DNA of 64,000 bases from Spirosoma terrae (lineage in GTDB: Bacteria; Bacteroidota; Bacteroidia; Cytophagales; Spirosomataceae), in contig NZ_JAAFZH010000003.1 in the NCBI RefSeq assembly GCF_010435915.1, positions 186,001-250,000 on the forward strand. The letters are read 5' to 3'. Below the pieces are notes generated by a model that searched no databases, was not told where the DNA came from, and saw only the letters and a program-made list of their open reading frames with translations. A program made the translations under genes and the position numbers. Below are positions 16,728-24,917 of the stretch, one piece after another; position 1 is the stretch's first letter, and each line of letters begins with the position of its first letter.

Positions 16728-18284
16728 ATGTTTAAGCCAGACGAGATGGCCATTACGTCAATCGATCTGGTTGAATTCCAGTACCGTACCTGGATACAGG
16801 GTGGGCTGTTTTTCTTTACCATTTTTGTCGGACTTCTGTATAGCCGGTACCGCGCCCTTATTTATCGCTATTATTTTTTGTACGTATTGGCCGCTACCAT
16901 CTATACGGTGCTGAAAATGAGGGCCTATACGCCATTGGGGAGTTGGCTGGGTCAGTATCCTTTTTGGCAGTATCAACTGTCAGAAGCTGTTATCTGGTGT
17001 GGTATGGGTGTCTATCTGTTGTTTCTGCACGAATTGCTCGACCTATCGCAAACCCATTCAGGAGTGGCCCGGCAGTTAAGACGTGTAGCGTGGGTTTGTA
17101 TTGGGTATGGTGTTGTATATGTTGGTATATCTGTATGGGTAGACGTTTCTCCGCTCAGGACACTCTCTTTCTGGGTATCGCGTTTGATTTTGATACCACT
17201 GCATATTGGTCTGTTGGTCTGGATTGGTTTTCGGGTGCAATCGTCACTCAAATCTTTTGTGCTGGTGGGGAATGGTATTCTGCTGGTAGTGAGTATTTTG
17301 GCCTGGCTACGGGCTGGTGAGGTGATTCTAAAGGGAGTGAAATTACCGGGGTCTGTCGACGATCTGATGCGGATATCATTCGGGGTTTTGCTTGAAATTC
17401 TGGTCTTTGCACTGGCACTCGCCTATCGGATTCACTTACTGGATCGTGAGCGCGAAACCAGCCAGCTGGCTTATATTGCGCAACTCGAAGAAAACCGCCA
17501 GCTTATTCGGCGGGCTAATATTGAGTTGGAGAGAAAAGTTGCCGAGAAGACTGAGGAGGTGATTGAAAACCAGCGCCTTCTGGAAATGCAGCGGGAAAGC
17601 CAGTTGCGAATTAGTTTTGAAAAACGTATTGCAGAGCTGGAGATGTTAGCGTTACGTAGTCAGATGAACCCTCATTTTCTCTTCAACAGCCTGAACGCGA
17701 TCGAATACCTCGTTATGAAAGGCAAGGAGAAAGAAGCCTCGCTCTATCTGTCGCGCTTTTCACGATTGCTACGTCTTATCCTGAACCATTCACGAGAAGA
17801 AACGATAACGTTGGCCGATGAACTGAAAGCGCTACAATTGTATCTGGATATTGAATCGACGCGGTTTGATGGAAAATTTCGTTACGTAATCGAGGTGGAT
17901 ACCCGCGTTGATACGGCCAATCTGGTGATACCGCCGATGCTACTTCAGCCATTTGCCGAAAATGCTATTTGGCACGGATTGATGCCTAGCTACCAAATCG
18001 ATAAATGGTTGTTTATTCGGATTTTGCCCAATACACAAGGGCAGATACAGTTTGATATTGAAGACAATGGAATTGGGCGGGAGAAAGCTCAGCAAAACCG
18101 GTCTATAAACCGGCAAAAATCGCTGGGCCTGGATATTACCCAGCAGCGTGTTACATTATTCAACCAGCATTATCCTTCCCGTATTTCCATTCAGATTGTC
18201 GATATTAAAGCCGATTCGCGTACGGGCACACTTGTCCGAATCACCTACCAGCCTGATGAGTTGACGACAACCGTTGTTTCTTAA
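16728..18284 (+). CDS. LytS-type sensor histidine kinase, 518 aa
   Basis: The membrane sensor of a two-component system. The N-terminal half holds about seven hydrophobic helices (from FQYRTWIQGGLFFFTIF), like the 7TM module of 7TMR-DISM receptors but without the usual extracellular domain. A coiled-coil linker (REETSQL... to EMLALRSQ) leads to the His_kinase domain, with phospho-acceptor His316 in QMNPHFLFNSLNAIEYL, an N-box (QPFAENAIWHGL) and a G-box (DIEDNGIG). The start is uncertain: the longest frame begins with TTG at 16629, ATGs lie at 16668 and 16671, and I prefer ATG 16728 because the membrane region follows closely. The regulator begins 13 bp downstream. Confidence 0.9.
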   Translation: MFKPDEMAITSIDLVEFQYRTWIQGGLFFFTIFVGLLYSRYRALIYRYYFLYVLAATIYTVLKMRAYTPLGSWLGQYPFWQYQLSEAVIWCGMGVYLLFLHELLDLSQTHSGVARQLRRVAWVCIGYGVVYVGISVWVDVSPLRTLSFWVSRLILIPLHIGLLVWIGFRVQSSLKSFVLVGNGILLVVSILAWLRAGEVILKGVKLPGSVDDLMRISFGVLLEILVFALALAYRIHLLDRERETSQLAYIAQLEENRQLIRRANIELERKVAEKTEEVIENQRLLEMQRESQLRISFEKRIAELEMLALRSQMNPHFLFNSLNAIEYLVMKGKEKEASLYLSRFSRLLRLILNHSREETITLADELKALQLYLDIESTRFDGKFRYVIEVDTRVDTANLVIPPMLLQPFAENAIWHGLMPSYQIDKWLFIRILPNTQGQIQFDIEDNGIGREKAQQNRSINRQKSLGLDITQQRVTLFNQHYPSRISIQIVDIKADSRTGTLVRITYQPDELTTTVVS

Positions 18285-18297
18285 ACCTTTTCTGTCT

Positions 18298-19050
18298 ATG
18301 AAAGCCATTCTTGTTGACGACGAAATCTATGCAACTGAACTACTGGAATTAAAACTACAGAATCTGGGCGTTGAGGTGTTGGCAAAGTTTAACCAGCCTG
18401 AAATGGCGATTGACTATATACGGCTAGTTACGTTCGACATTCTCTTTCTGGATATCGAGATGCCACGGATGAATGGTTTTCAACTTTTGGAGCAATTTCC
18501 TGGCTTTCAGTTCGACGTGATCTTTACAACAGCATACGATCAATTTGCGATTCAGGCTTTTCAGGTGAGTGCGCTGAATTATTTATTGAAGCCGATTCAG
18601 GAAGATGAATTGCGGCAGGCTCTCTGGACGTGGCAACAGCAGCAGGCCAAATACAGGCAGCGTTTGCAGCAAACTCAGACAACAGAAAAATCGCAGGCTG
18701 GAGTAGGCGTCCAAAAAACCCGAATAGCCCTCCCGGTTCAGGAAGGATACGAGTTGCTGGACGTAACAGCCATTGTGCGTTGCATGGCTGATGCCAGCTA
18801 TACGCGGTTTTATTTGAACGATGGGCAAATGAGTCTGATCTGTCGTACGCTCAAAGAGGTGGAAGCCTCACTGGCCGGACATGGATTTGTTCGGGTTCAT
18901 CAGTCGCATTTGGTGAACCCCACTTATATTCACAAGATTGTTCGGCAGGAGGGAGGGTATCTGGTGATGGCCGATCAAGCGCAGGTGCCTGTTGGTAAAC
19001 CCAAACGAGACTGGCTGATCGAACAGTTTACTACTATTGAGCGATTATAA
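18298..19050 (+). CDS. LytTR response regulator, 250 aa
   Basis: The DNA-binding partner of the LytS-type kinase just upstream. The receiver domain (residues 1-115) has acidic residues in LVDDE, phospho-acceptor Asp52 in LFLDIEMPRMNGF, and the conserved Lys in LNYLLKPI. After a Gln-rich linker, the LytTR domain (about 145-250) includes SYTRFYL, CRTLKEVE and GFVRVHQSHLVNP, the standard beta-type DNA-binding motifs. I chose ATG 18298 (MKAILVDDE). The alternative at 18274 overlaps the kinase gene and adds non-family residues. Target genes cannot be told; such pairs often control envelope or secreted-polymer functions. Confidence 0.93.
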   Translation: MKAILVDDEIYATELLELKLQNLGVEVLAKFNQPEMAIDYIRLVTFDILFLDIEMPRMNGFQLLEQFPGFQFDVIFTTAYDQFAIQAFQVSALNYLLKPIQEDELRQALWTWQQQQAKYRQRLQQTQTTEKSQAGVGVQKTRIALPVQEGYELLDVTAIVRCMADASYTRFYLNDGQMSLICRTLKEVEASLAGHGFVRVHQSHLVNPTYIHKIVRQEGGYLVMADQAQVPVGKPKRDWLIEQFTTIERL

Positions 19051-19073
19051 AACTGTTCCTGGATTGCTTATTT

Positions 19074-19223
19074 TCAGAAAAGCGAGTAGATAAATGGAGC
19101 CAGCGCTGACCCGGTGGTGAATACGGTAAGTAAACCCAGTAGGAGTAAAACAACAAAAAGTGGTAGAAGCCAATACCGCTTGCGTTCCCGCACAAATAGC
19201 CAGAAATCTTTCAGAAATTCCAT
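19074..19223 (-). CDS. DUF5989-like small membrane protein, 49 aa
   Basis: A very short gene read from ATG 19223 to TGA 19074. The protein starts MEFLKDFWLFVRERKRYWLL, continues as one long hydrophobic helix (LPLFVVLLLLGLLTVF) and ends SALAPFIYSLF. This charged head, single helix and APFIY(S/T)LF tail match the DUF5989 family, usually found beside SxtJ-like proteins, carbamoyltransferases and SGNH hydrolases in surface-polymer loci. Here it lies 18 bp downstream of the SGNH-TPR membrane protein on the same strand, so the association with SGNH proteins holds, but no carbamoyltransferase or SxtJ gene is in the window. Function unknown. It ends 23 bp from the convergent LytTR stop. Confidence 0.85.
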   Translation of the reverse strand: MEFLKDFWLFVRERKRYWLLPLFVVLLLLGLLTVFTTGSALAPFIYSLF

Positions 19224-19241
19224 AGATAAAGGATTTATCGA

Positions 19242-21200
19242 TCACTGATTTTTGAGGGACTGGATTTGCTGGTTCAATTTCAGAGCAATAGGGTTCTGAC
19301 GATCCTGACGTAACGTTTTTTGAACGTATTTGGTAGCCGCCCTGGCATTGGCAAACTTCAGATAGCCAGCCGCCAACTGATTACTAAGGTCAACGTTGGT
19401 GGTGTCTTTACTGTACTGCTGTTTGATACGTACCAGTTGCTTGACAAACGATTGTAGTTCGTTTAAATTAAACCCAGATGGATTATGGCTCGATGCATAC
19501 TGCAAATAAGGCAATGCTTCGTCGGGCCGATCTTGCTTCAGTAACGTAATAAAGAGCTGCTGCGCTCGCTCAAACGAGTTTTCTAACTGAAAGGCTTTTT
19601 TTAGATACGTAACGGCCTGATCGTTACGGTCTAACGTAACGGCCAGTTTTCCGGCCTGGGTGTACAAGCCTGCATCGTGCGGGTATTCCAGTAACAACGC
19701 TTCGGTTACCTGTAGCGTTTTAGCTGGATTGTTTGCGTTGGCGTAATGAGCTGCCAGCTGGTTCATTGCATCGTGCCAGCTTATCTGTTTGACTACCAAT
19801 CCGCCAGCAAGTTGCTCCTCAATAGTTTTAGGCCGTTTTTCTTCGGGCGGCATCGGTTCATTAAAAGGCCACCCTTCCCTCAGAATCATCATTTCATAAG
19901 CGCCCTGAAGTGAATCGACGTCGGTAATAGGCATCTGCTGACGTAACTGAGCAAAGCTCAACTCCGGCCGCCCGTCTGTCGTAATGATCCGTCGTTTCTT
20001 GAGCGATTCATAAAAAGCATCGGATAGTAAGGCGTAGCCGAACAGATTCGGATGTACGTGTTCCAGCAACGTTTCCTGGCCCAGAATACCATGCGGGGAA
20101 TGTTGCGCGAAATAGGCTTTCGTATCAACCAACGTAACGTGCGGGTAGCGGTTGGCCAGTGCCTGAATGGTCTGATTCATGGCTTCGGGAGCCCGGAAAC
20201 GTAGTAAATCCAGCTCTTTTGCCTGAACGTAAGCCTGTTTGGCTTCCTTGAACCGCCCGCTCGCATAGTTGGTTTTTGCCAGTTGATAGTGTGCCTGAGC
20301 AGAACGGGCTGGATTGCCCGAAGCACTGACAAATGGTTTTAAATCTTTTTCGTTGCTGACCAGATTACTGATAAAAACCGGAATGTTCTGCTCCGACAAC
20401 ACCTGAAAAAAGTCATTCATATTAGTGGCGAACTGATCGATTCCCTGCTGATAAACCGCCGACTGGTAGGGAATCTGCTGGTCGGCGGCCATCCGCTTCA
20501 TCAGGTTTTCCCGCAGATCGGGCGATTGACCCGATACTGTTCGTTTGAGGCTGGCCACTACGTTTCCAATCAATTGCATTACCCGATACTCACGAAGTCT
20601 GAGCACGAATCGGACTAGTTTTGGACTGCGGGCAATCGAACTTGTCGAGCCTACGCCCAGTGCGCCGTAATATTCGTTGTGACCCGTGTAGACAAGCACC
20701 GCGTCGGGTTGATAGGCCGCTAATTCCTGCGCAAAACCAAACACCGTATAGGAATTGACAGCCGTTAAGGCCAGATTGATTATCTCGAATTCCTTCTCTG
20801 GAAACGTTCGCGTGAGTCGATACTGAAGCCAGCGATGAAACGAGCCATTGTGCATATACGGATAGCCAATCGTAGTTGATTCGCCCAGAACGAAAATACG
20901 TAGCGTTCCATCGGCTTTGTGCTTACGGAACGGTTCAAAATTGCCAAACGTAGCGTTCGCCGTTTCGGTGAAGTATTTCTGTGAGGCAAATTGATTCATT
21001 ACCAGAAAGCCCGGATGCTGCGAATCCTCAACGAACAGGCGCAGGTCATGCCCATACCCAAACAGACGTAATGCTCCTTCCAGCAGGGCCAGAAAAAGAA
21101 AAGGCAACAGCAGGGCAATACCCTTAAAAAGCCGCAACTGCTTCTGGCTTCTTGGCTTCCGGTCGACCGGCGGTGGAGGAGGGGCGGCTGTTTTCTTCAT
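19242..21200 (-). CDS. Membrane-anchored SGNH hydrolase with TPR repeats, 652 aa
   Basis: The N-terminus is a proline-rich basic head (KKTAAPPPPPVDRKPRSQKQ) followed by a single membrane helix (about residues 26-46). The SGNH domain follows: block I FVLGESTTIGYP with nucleophile Ser108, block III YTGHNEYYG with Asn175, and block V EHVHPNLFGY, where Glu takes the usual Asp position before the catalytic His. The C-terminal third (about 430-652) is tetratricopeptide repeats. The likely role is deacylation or acyl handling of a surface glycan from a membrane-tethered position. It sits 22 bp downstream of the double-SGNH gene and 18 bp upstream of the DUF5989 gene, suggesting one operon. Confidence 0.85.
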   Translation of the reverse strand: MKKTAAPPPPPVDRKPRSQKQLRLFKGIALLLPFLFLALLEGALRLFGYGHDLRLFVEDSQHPGFLVMNQFASQKYFTETANATFGNFEPFRKHKADGTLRIFVLGESTTIGYPYMHNGSFHRWLQYRLTRTFPEKEFEIINLALTAVNSYTVFGFAQELAAYQPDAVLVYTGHNEYYGALGVGSTSSIARSPKLVRFVLRLREYRVMQLIGNVVASLKRTVSGQSPDLRENLMKRMAADQQIPYQSAVYQQGIDQFATNMNDFFQVLSEQNIPVFISNLVSNEKDLKPFVSASGNPARSAQAHYQLAKTNYASGRFKEAKQAYVQAKELDLLRFRAPEAMNQTIQALANRYPHVTLVDTKAYFAQHSPHGILGQETLLEHVHPNLFGYALLSDAFYESLKKRRIITTDGRPELSFAQLRQQMPITDVDSLQGAYEMMILREGWPFNEPMPPEEKRPKTIEEQLAGGLVVKQISWHDAMNQLAAHYANANNPAKTLQVTEALLLEYPHDAGLYTQAGKLAVTLDRNDQAVTYLKKAFQLENSFERAQQLFITLLKQDRPDEALPYLQYASSHNPSGFNLNELQSFVKQLVRIKQQYSKDTTNVDLSNQLAAGYLKFANARAATKYVQKTLRQDRQNPIALKLNQQIQSLKNQ

Positions 21201-21221
21201 ACGATTACGGCTACGTTGGGT

Positions 21222-23027
21222 CTATCGTCTGGCTTTATTGGTTTGTTCGGTGGGCTTCAGAAAAGGTGCCAGCTGGTTAGCCAGTTTCTGATACCCTTCT
21301 GCATTTGGGTGTAGACCGTCCGTAAAAAACGATTCGTCAATCTTGCCATCTCCCTTCAGAAAAACAGATCCCGGATTCGCAAACGTTACGTTCAGCTGCC
21401 CCGATGCTTGGGCAATTCCTTTATTAAGCTCCTGAATACGCGGTTCTCCCTGACGACGGGGAAGAATCCCCAACAGCAAGATGCTGGCCGAAGGTTGACG
21501 GGTTTTAATCGCATTAACCAAAAATTTTAAGCCTTCAATAATCTCTGTATCGGAGTTCCATTGCAGATTATTGGTGCCGATCATGATAACGACCTGAGCT
21601 GCTGCGTAGCCATCCAGTTCGTCGTGATAAACGCGCCACAATACGTTCTCGATTCGGTCCCAGCCATACCCAAAATTTTGGGTGCCCAAAGGTGCTAAAA
21701 CCGAATTCCACGAATCGCTTCCCCGGCTGATGGGGGCCTGCGGCTGGCCACCCCAATAGTGAGTGATGGAGTTGCCTAAAAACACGATTCGAGGAGCTTT
21801 GGTCTTCGCTAACGCAATCATATCCCGATGACGGGTTTCCCAGTCGTAGATAGCTGCATCGCGGAATTGGGTGCAGGGTTTGGTAGTTGTATACGGGCCA
21901 ACAGGTTCATTCAGAATGCTACGTATCATGGTTTCGTAGGCATCGGCGTAATGTTGCATACCCAGATCGGTCGGGTGGGTACCGTCCACCATGTCGTCCA
22001 TCCCCAGATTAATGGATGAGTAGGGTAGCAGATAAAGCTGATTGACTCCTTCCGTTTTGAGTTGGGCAAACGCCTGCCGCATCAGCTCATTGGCGTCGGT
22101 GTAATAGCGACGGCGGGTAAGATTAAGTGCACCATCGCTATAGCCCGCGTGTTCGACAAGCAGGATTGGTGTGCTGGGCCGTTTTTGACGTAGTGTTCGG
22201 ACCGATTCAAGAATCCGATTTTTGATTTCTTCGGGCGTAAGACCAACCGAAGCCACCAGATTGGGCAGGCAATCCAGTACGTATAGTTTAGCATCAATGT
22301 CGGGGAGTAACTGAACAATTTCCTTCTCCAGTCGCCCATTGCCCGAAAAGGCCAGATTAATCAACGGGCGATCCAGTTTGCGGCCCAGAATGGCTGTCCA
22401 GGCCATGCCCGGACGGGACGCACAGGCTCCCTGCGCAATAGACGTACCGTAAACGACAATGGGTTTTTCAATACGGGTGGGTAAGGGTGTGAACGATGCG
22501 CCTTGAGGAACGCCAACCTCCAGCCATTTGACTGAATTGTAGAGGGGCAGATACAAGCGATATTCACGACCTTTTTTATGGTATTGGTCGTTCGGTTCGA
22601 GGTTTGTGAAACGATACTGGATGGTATCGCCAAAGGAATATTTTCCGGTACACCAACGCCAGTTACCATCGCTGTCGAGGGCGTATAAGTCCACTCCACT
22701 AACGCCCGTTGCTGGCATATGTGGCATCGCATGACGACTCGTTACGGCATAACGAATCGTTATTTGGTCGGTGCTGGCTTTAAATCGGATGAGCAAACCG
22801 GCACTATTATGTGATAAATCCCAGACGGGCTTTCGAACCTCTTTTTCCGATCGGGCGGGCAGTCGATCGTACGGGCTTTGTAACTCTTTGGACCACCCCT
22901 GGCCTTCAATAACCGGAAAGGAGTTCTGAACGGGATTCCACCAGGCGTATTGGGTCGTGTCCTGAGCAGAAACGGTGAGGGATTGATACCCAGCAAACAG
23001 GAAGAAGAGGAGTAGATTTCGTAGCAT
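21222..23027 (-). CDS. Exported tandem SGNH/GDSL esterase, 601 aa
   Basis: A secreted protein with two complete esterase domains. After a signal peptide (MLRNLLLFFLFAGYQSLTVS) and a beta-sandwich of about 165 residues comes SGNH domain 1: VYGTSIAQG (Ser196), SGNGRLE, and DGTHPTDLGM (Asp348/His351). Domain 2 has FLGNSITHYWGG (Ser420), MIGTNN (Asn486) and DGLHPNAEGY (Asp570/His573). Such proteins commonly remove acetyl or other acyl groups from polysaccharides in Bacteroidota. ATG 23027 is preferred over 23090 because it gives a clean signal peptide. It lies downstream of susC/susD, separated by a hairpin, and probably belongs to the same utilisation locus. Confidence 0.9.
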   Translation of the reverse strand: MLRNLLLFFLFAGYQSLTVSAQDTTQYAWWNPVQNSFPVIEGQGWSKELQSPYDRLPARSEKEVRKPVWDLSHNSAGLLIRFKASTDQITIRYAVTSRHAMPHMPATGVSGVDLYALDSDGNWRWCTGKYSFGDTIQYRFTNLEPNDQYHKKGREYRLYLPLYNSVKWLEVGVPQGASFTPLPTRIEKPIVVYGTSIAQGACASRPGMAWTAILGRKLDRPLINLAFSGNGRLEKEIVQLLPDIDAKLYVLDCLPNLVASVGLTPEEIKNRILESVRTLRQKRPSTPILLVEHAGYSDGALNLTRRRYYTDANELMRQAFAQLKTEGVNQLYLLPYSSINLGMDDMVDGTHPTDLGMQHYADAYETMIRSILNEPVGPYTTTKPCTQFRDAAIYDWETRHRDMIALAKTKAPRIVFLGNSITHYWGGQPQAPISRGSDSWNSVLAPLGTQNFGYGWDRIENVLWRVYHDELDGYAAAQVVIMIGTNNLQWNSDTEIIEGLKFLVNAIKTRQPSASILLLGILPRRQGEPRIQELNKGIAQASGQLNVTFANPGSVFLKGDGKIDESFFTDGLHPNAEGYQKLANQLAPFLKPTEQTNKARR

Positions 23028-23121
23028 AAATGGAAAAAAGGCGAAGCAAGAGAAAGCTAAGCGATACAATAAGCCAACTGAAGATAGCAATCAATACTAG
23101 AATGAGAGCCATATAAAGCTA

Positions 23122-23154
23122 ATAATGATGCCAGCTAACGGCTGGCATCATTAT
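23122..23154 (-). terminator. Hairpin between susD-like gene and the tandem esterase
   Basis: Perfect 14-bp arms (23122-23135 and 23141-23154) with a 5-nt loop just past the susD-like stop. No T-run follows on the minus strand, so it may instead protect the 3' end or reduce rather than stop read-through into the esterase. Confidence 0.5.
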
Positions 23155-23161
23155 AGAACGT

Positions 23162-24898
23162 TTAGTAGCCTACGTTTTGCTTCATGTTGACGTTCGCATT
23201 CAGCTCATTGATCGGGATGGGCTGGGCATAATCGCTGGCATCGTTCCATTCAATGGCTCCTCCCCGAACTTTCTGGTAATAGGCCGCTTCCTGGGCCCCG
23301 ATTTTCCATCGACATACATCGAACCACCAGTTAAACTCGCCAAATAGTTCGGCCCAGCGTTCATATTTCAGCGGGTCGTTGCCCAGCACGTTATCAGATG
23401 CCATTGTCTTGTCGGTCAGGCTCTTGTAGTCGACGGGCGACGGGGTATTGACCGCATACCCGTAAGCTCGTCGTTTGACTTTGTTGATATATTCGAGGGC
23501 TGTGGCGTTGTCGCCGGTTTTGGAGAGTGTTTCGGCGTAAAGCAGATAAATATCAGCTAGTCGTAACCAAAGGATATTATTGCCATTGGCACGATTTACT
23601 TCCAGTTCCGTTCCGGCCAGATTAATGTATTTACGAAAACTCCAGGCCTCCATATCCAGCTCGGTAATATCAAGATAATGAGCAATGGGCCGTTTGACGC
23701 CACTAACCACCATCGAGTCGACATACGGTTGCAGGCAGGCTACCCACAAACGAGGGTCGACGGTTTTGTTAGCTTTTGCCTGCTGCGATTTCGTTACGTA
23801 GGTAGGGTCTACGTTGGCAACATTGGCCGACGTAGTGCCTGATTTGAAATAGTGTCCCAGATTGAACCCGAATCGGCTCAGATTTTTGGCGTGAGGGAAC
23901 AGGTTTGTCCAGGCAGACGCGATCGGTAATCCGTTGGTCGGGCTTACGTAGGTGGGGGCAATGATCGTGCCGATCATCGATCCCATCGACAGATCGCTGG
24001 AACCCGAGTACGACATATCTACGTTGAGATTCAGCTCGAAAAGTGATTCGGAGTTGAACTCGTTCTGCCCATTGAACATGGTTTTGTAGACATCGAACGA
24101 CACCAGCGATTTACCACTGTTGTTGATTACGTCGCTCAGGTACGTTTTGGCATTGTTCCAGTCCTGCGTATAAACATATACCTTACCCAGAAAACCTTTG
24201 ACACCCCAACCCGTCACTTTGTGTTTATCGGCATTGGCGGTCCAGGTTTGTTTCCCTAACAGCGATTCGGCATTCTTCAGATCACTGACAATAAAATCCC
24301 AGCTTTCTTTAACGCTGGCTCGCTTCACCTGTGTATCACTTAACGAGTTAGCTACCGTGGTGAGAATAGGAATACCCTGTTTATCGCCACCCTGGCCGTT
24401 TACGATAAACGACTCTCCCCAGAACGTAGTCAGATAAAAATAATACCAGGCCCTCAGAAAAAGAGTTTGTCCTTTAATCAGGTTGAGGTTGGCGGCATCG
24501 GTCGTCGAGGCATTTTTGCCAACCCGATCAATACCCGCCAGTAACGTATTGCAGCGCTGAACGCCCCGCCACAAATGAGGCCAGGTTACAGCCAGATAGC
24601 TATCGCTGGGCAACGTATTGTTCTGGCCCATCAGAATCCAGTTTTGCAGTCCCTGCCAGCTCAGGTCACTGGTGTGATCCCACAGATACGTATTGTAGCC
24701 ACCCATGGCGCGGCCGTAGATGCCATCGGAGTGTTGTGAGGCATAAACGCCAGCGAGTAGTTGCTCCAGATCGGCTACCGTGTTGGGGTAATTGGCGGTA
24801 GAGATAGCGGTGGGGTTACTGACATCCACAAAGCTCTCTTTACAGGCGGTTAGGCTTATGAGCAGTACGAAGGGTAAAAATTTGATGAATATCTTCAT
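23162..24898 (-). CDS. susD: SusD/RagB-family surface glycan-binding lipoprotein, 578 aa
   Basis: The lipoprotein lid of a SusCD outer-membrane nutrient importer. Residues 1-19 form a lipoprotein signal with Cys19 in LISLTACKE. The N-terminal SusD-like region (NPTAISTANYPNTVADLEQLLAG) and TPR-type helices (LIKGQTLFLRAWYYF) are typical. The C-terminal RagB/SusD domain has LWLRLADIYLLYAETLSK and ends with PIPINELNANVNMKQNVGY, a common family ending. It lies 19 bp downstream of the TonB-dependent receptor gene, the invariant pair order. The substrate is unknown. The esterases downstream suggest an acylated plant or microbial polysaccharide, but no glycoside hydrolase lies in the cluster within this window. 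Confidence 0.94.
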   Translation of the reverse strand: MKIFIKFLPFVLLISLTACKESFVDVSNPTAISTANYPNTVADLEQLLAGVYASQHSDGIYGRAMGGYNTYLWDHTSDLSWQGLQNWILMGQNNTLPSDSYLAVTWPHLWRGVQRCNTLLAGIDRVGKNASTTDAANLNLIKGQTLFLRAWYYFYLTTFWGESFIVNGQGGDKQGIPILTTVANSLSDTQVKRASVKESWDFIVSDLKNAESLLGKQTWTANADKHKVTGWGVKGFLGKVYVYTQDWNNAKTYLSDVINNSGKSLVSFDVYKTMFNGQNEFNSESLFELNLNVDMSYSGSSDLSMGSMIGTIIAPTYVSPTNGLPIASAWTNLFPHAKNLSRFGFNLGHYFKSGTTSANVANVDPTYVTKSQQAKANKTVDPRLWVACLQPYVDSMVVSGVKRPIAHYLDITELDMEAWSFRKYINLAGTELEVNRANGNNILWLRLADIYLLYAETLSKTGDNATALEYINKVKRRAYGYAVNTPSPVDYKSLTDKTMASDNVLGNDPLKYERWAELFGEFNWWFDVCRWKIGAQEAAYYQKVRGGAIEWNDASDYAQPIPINELNANVNMKQNVGY

Positions 24899-24917
24899 GA
24901 TTATAAGCGCTTTTCGA

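Noticed and set aside
19045..19245. 66-aa minus-strand frame over the DUF5989 gene
   Set aside because: Different frame from the DUF5989 protein. The 49-aa frame has the family's head, helix and tail, and this one does not.
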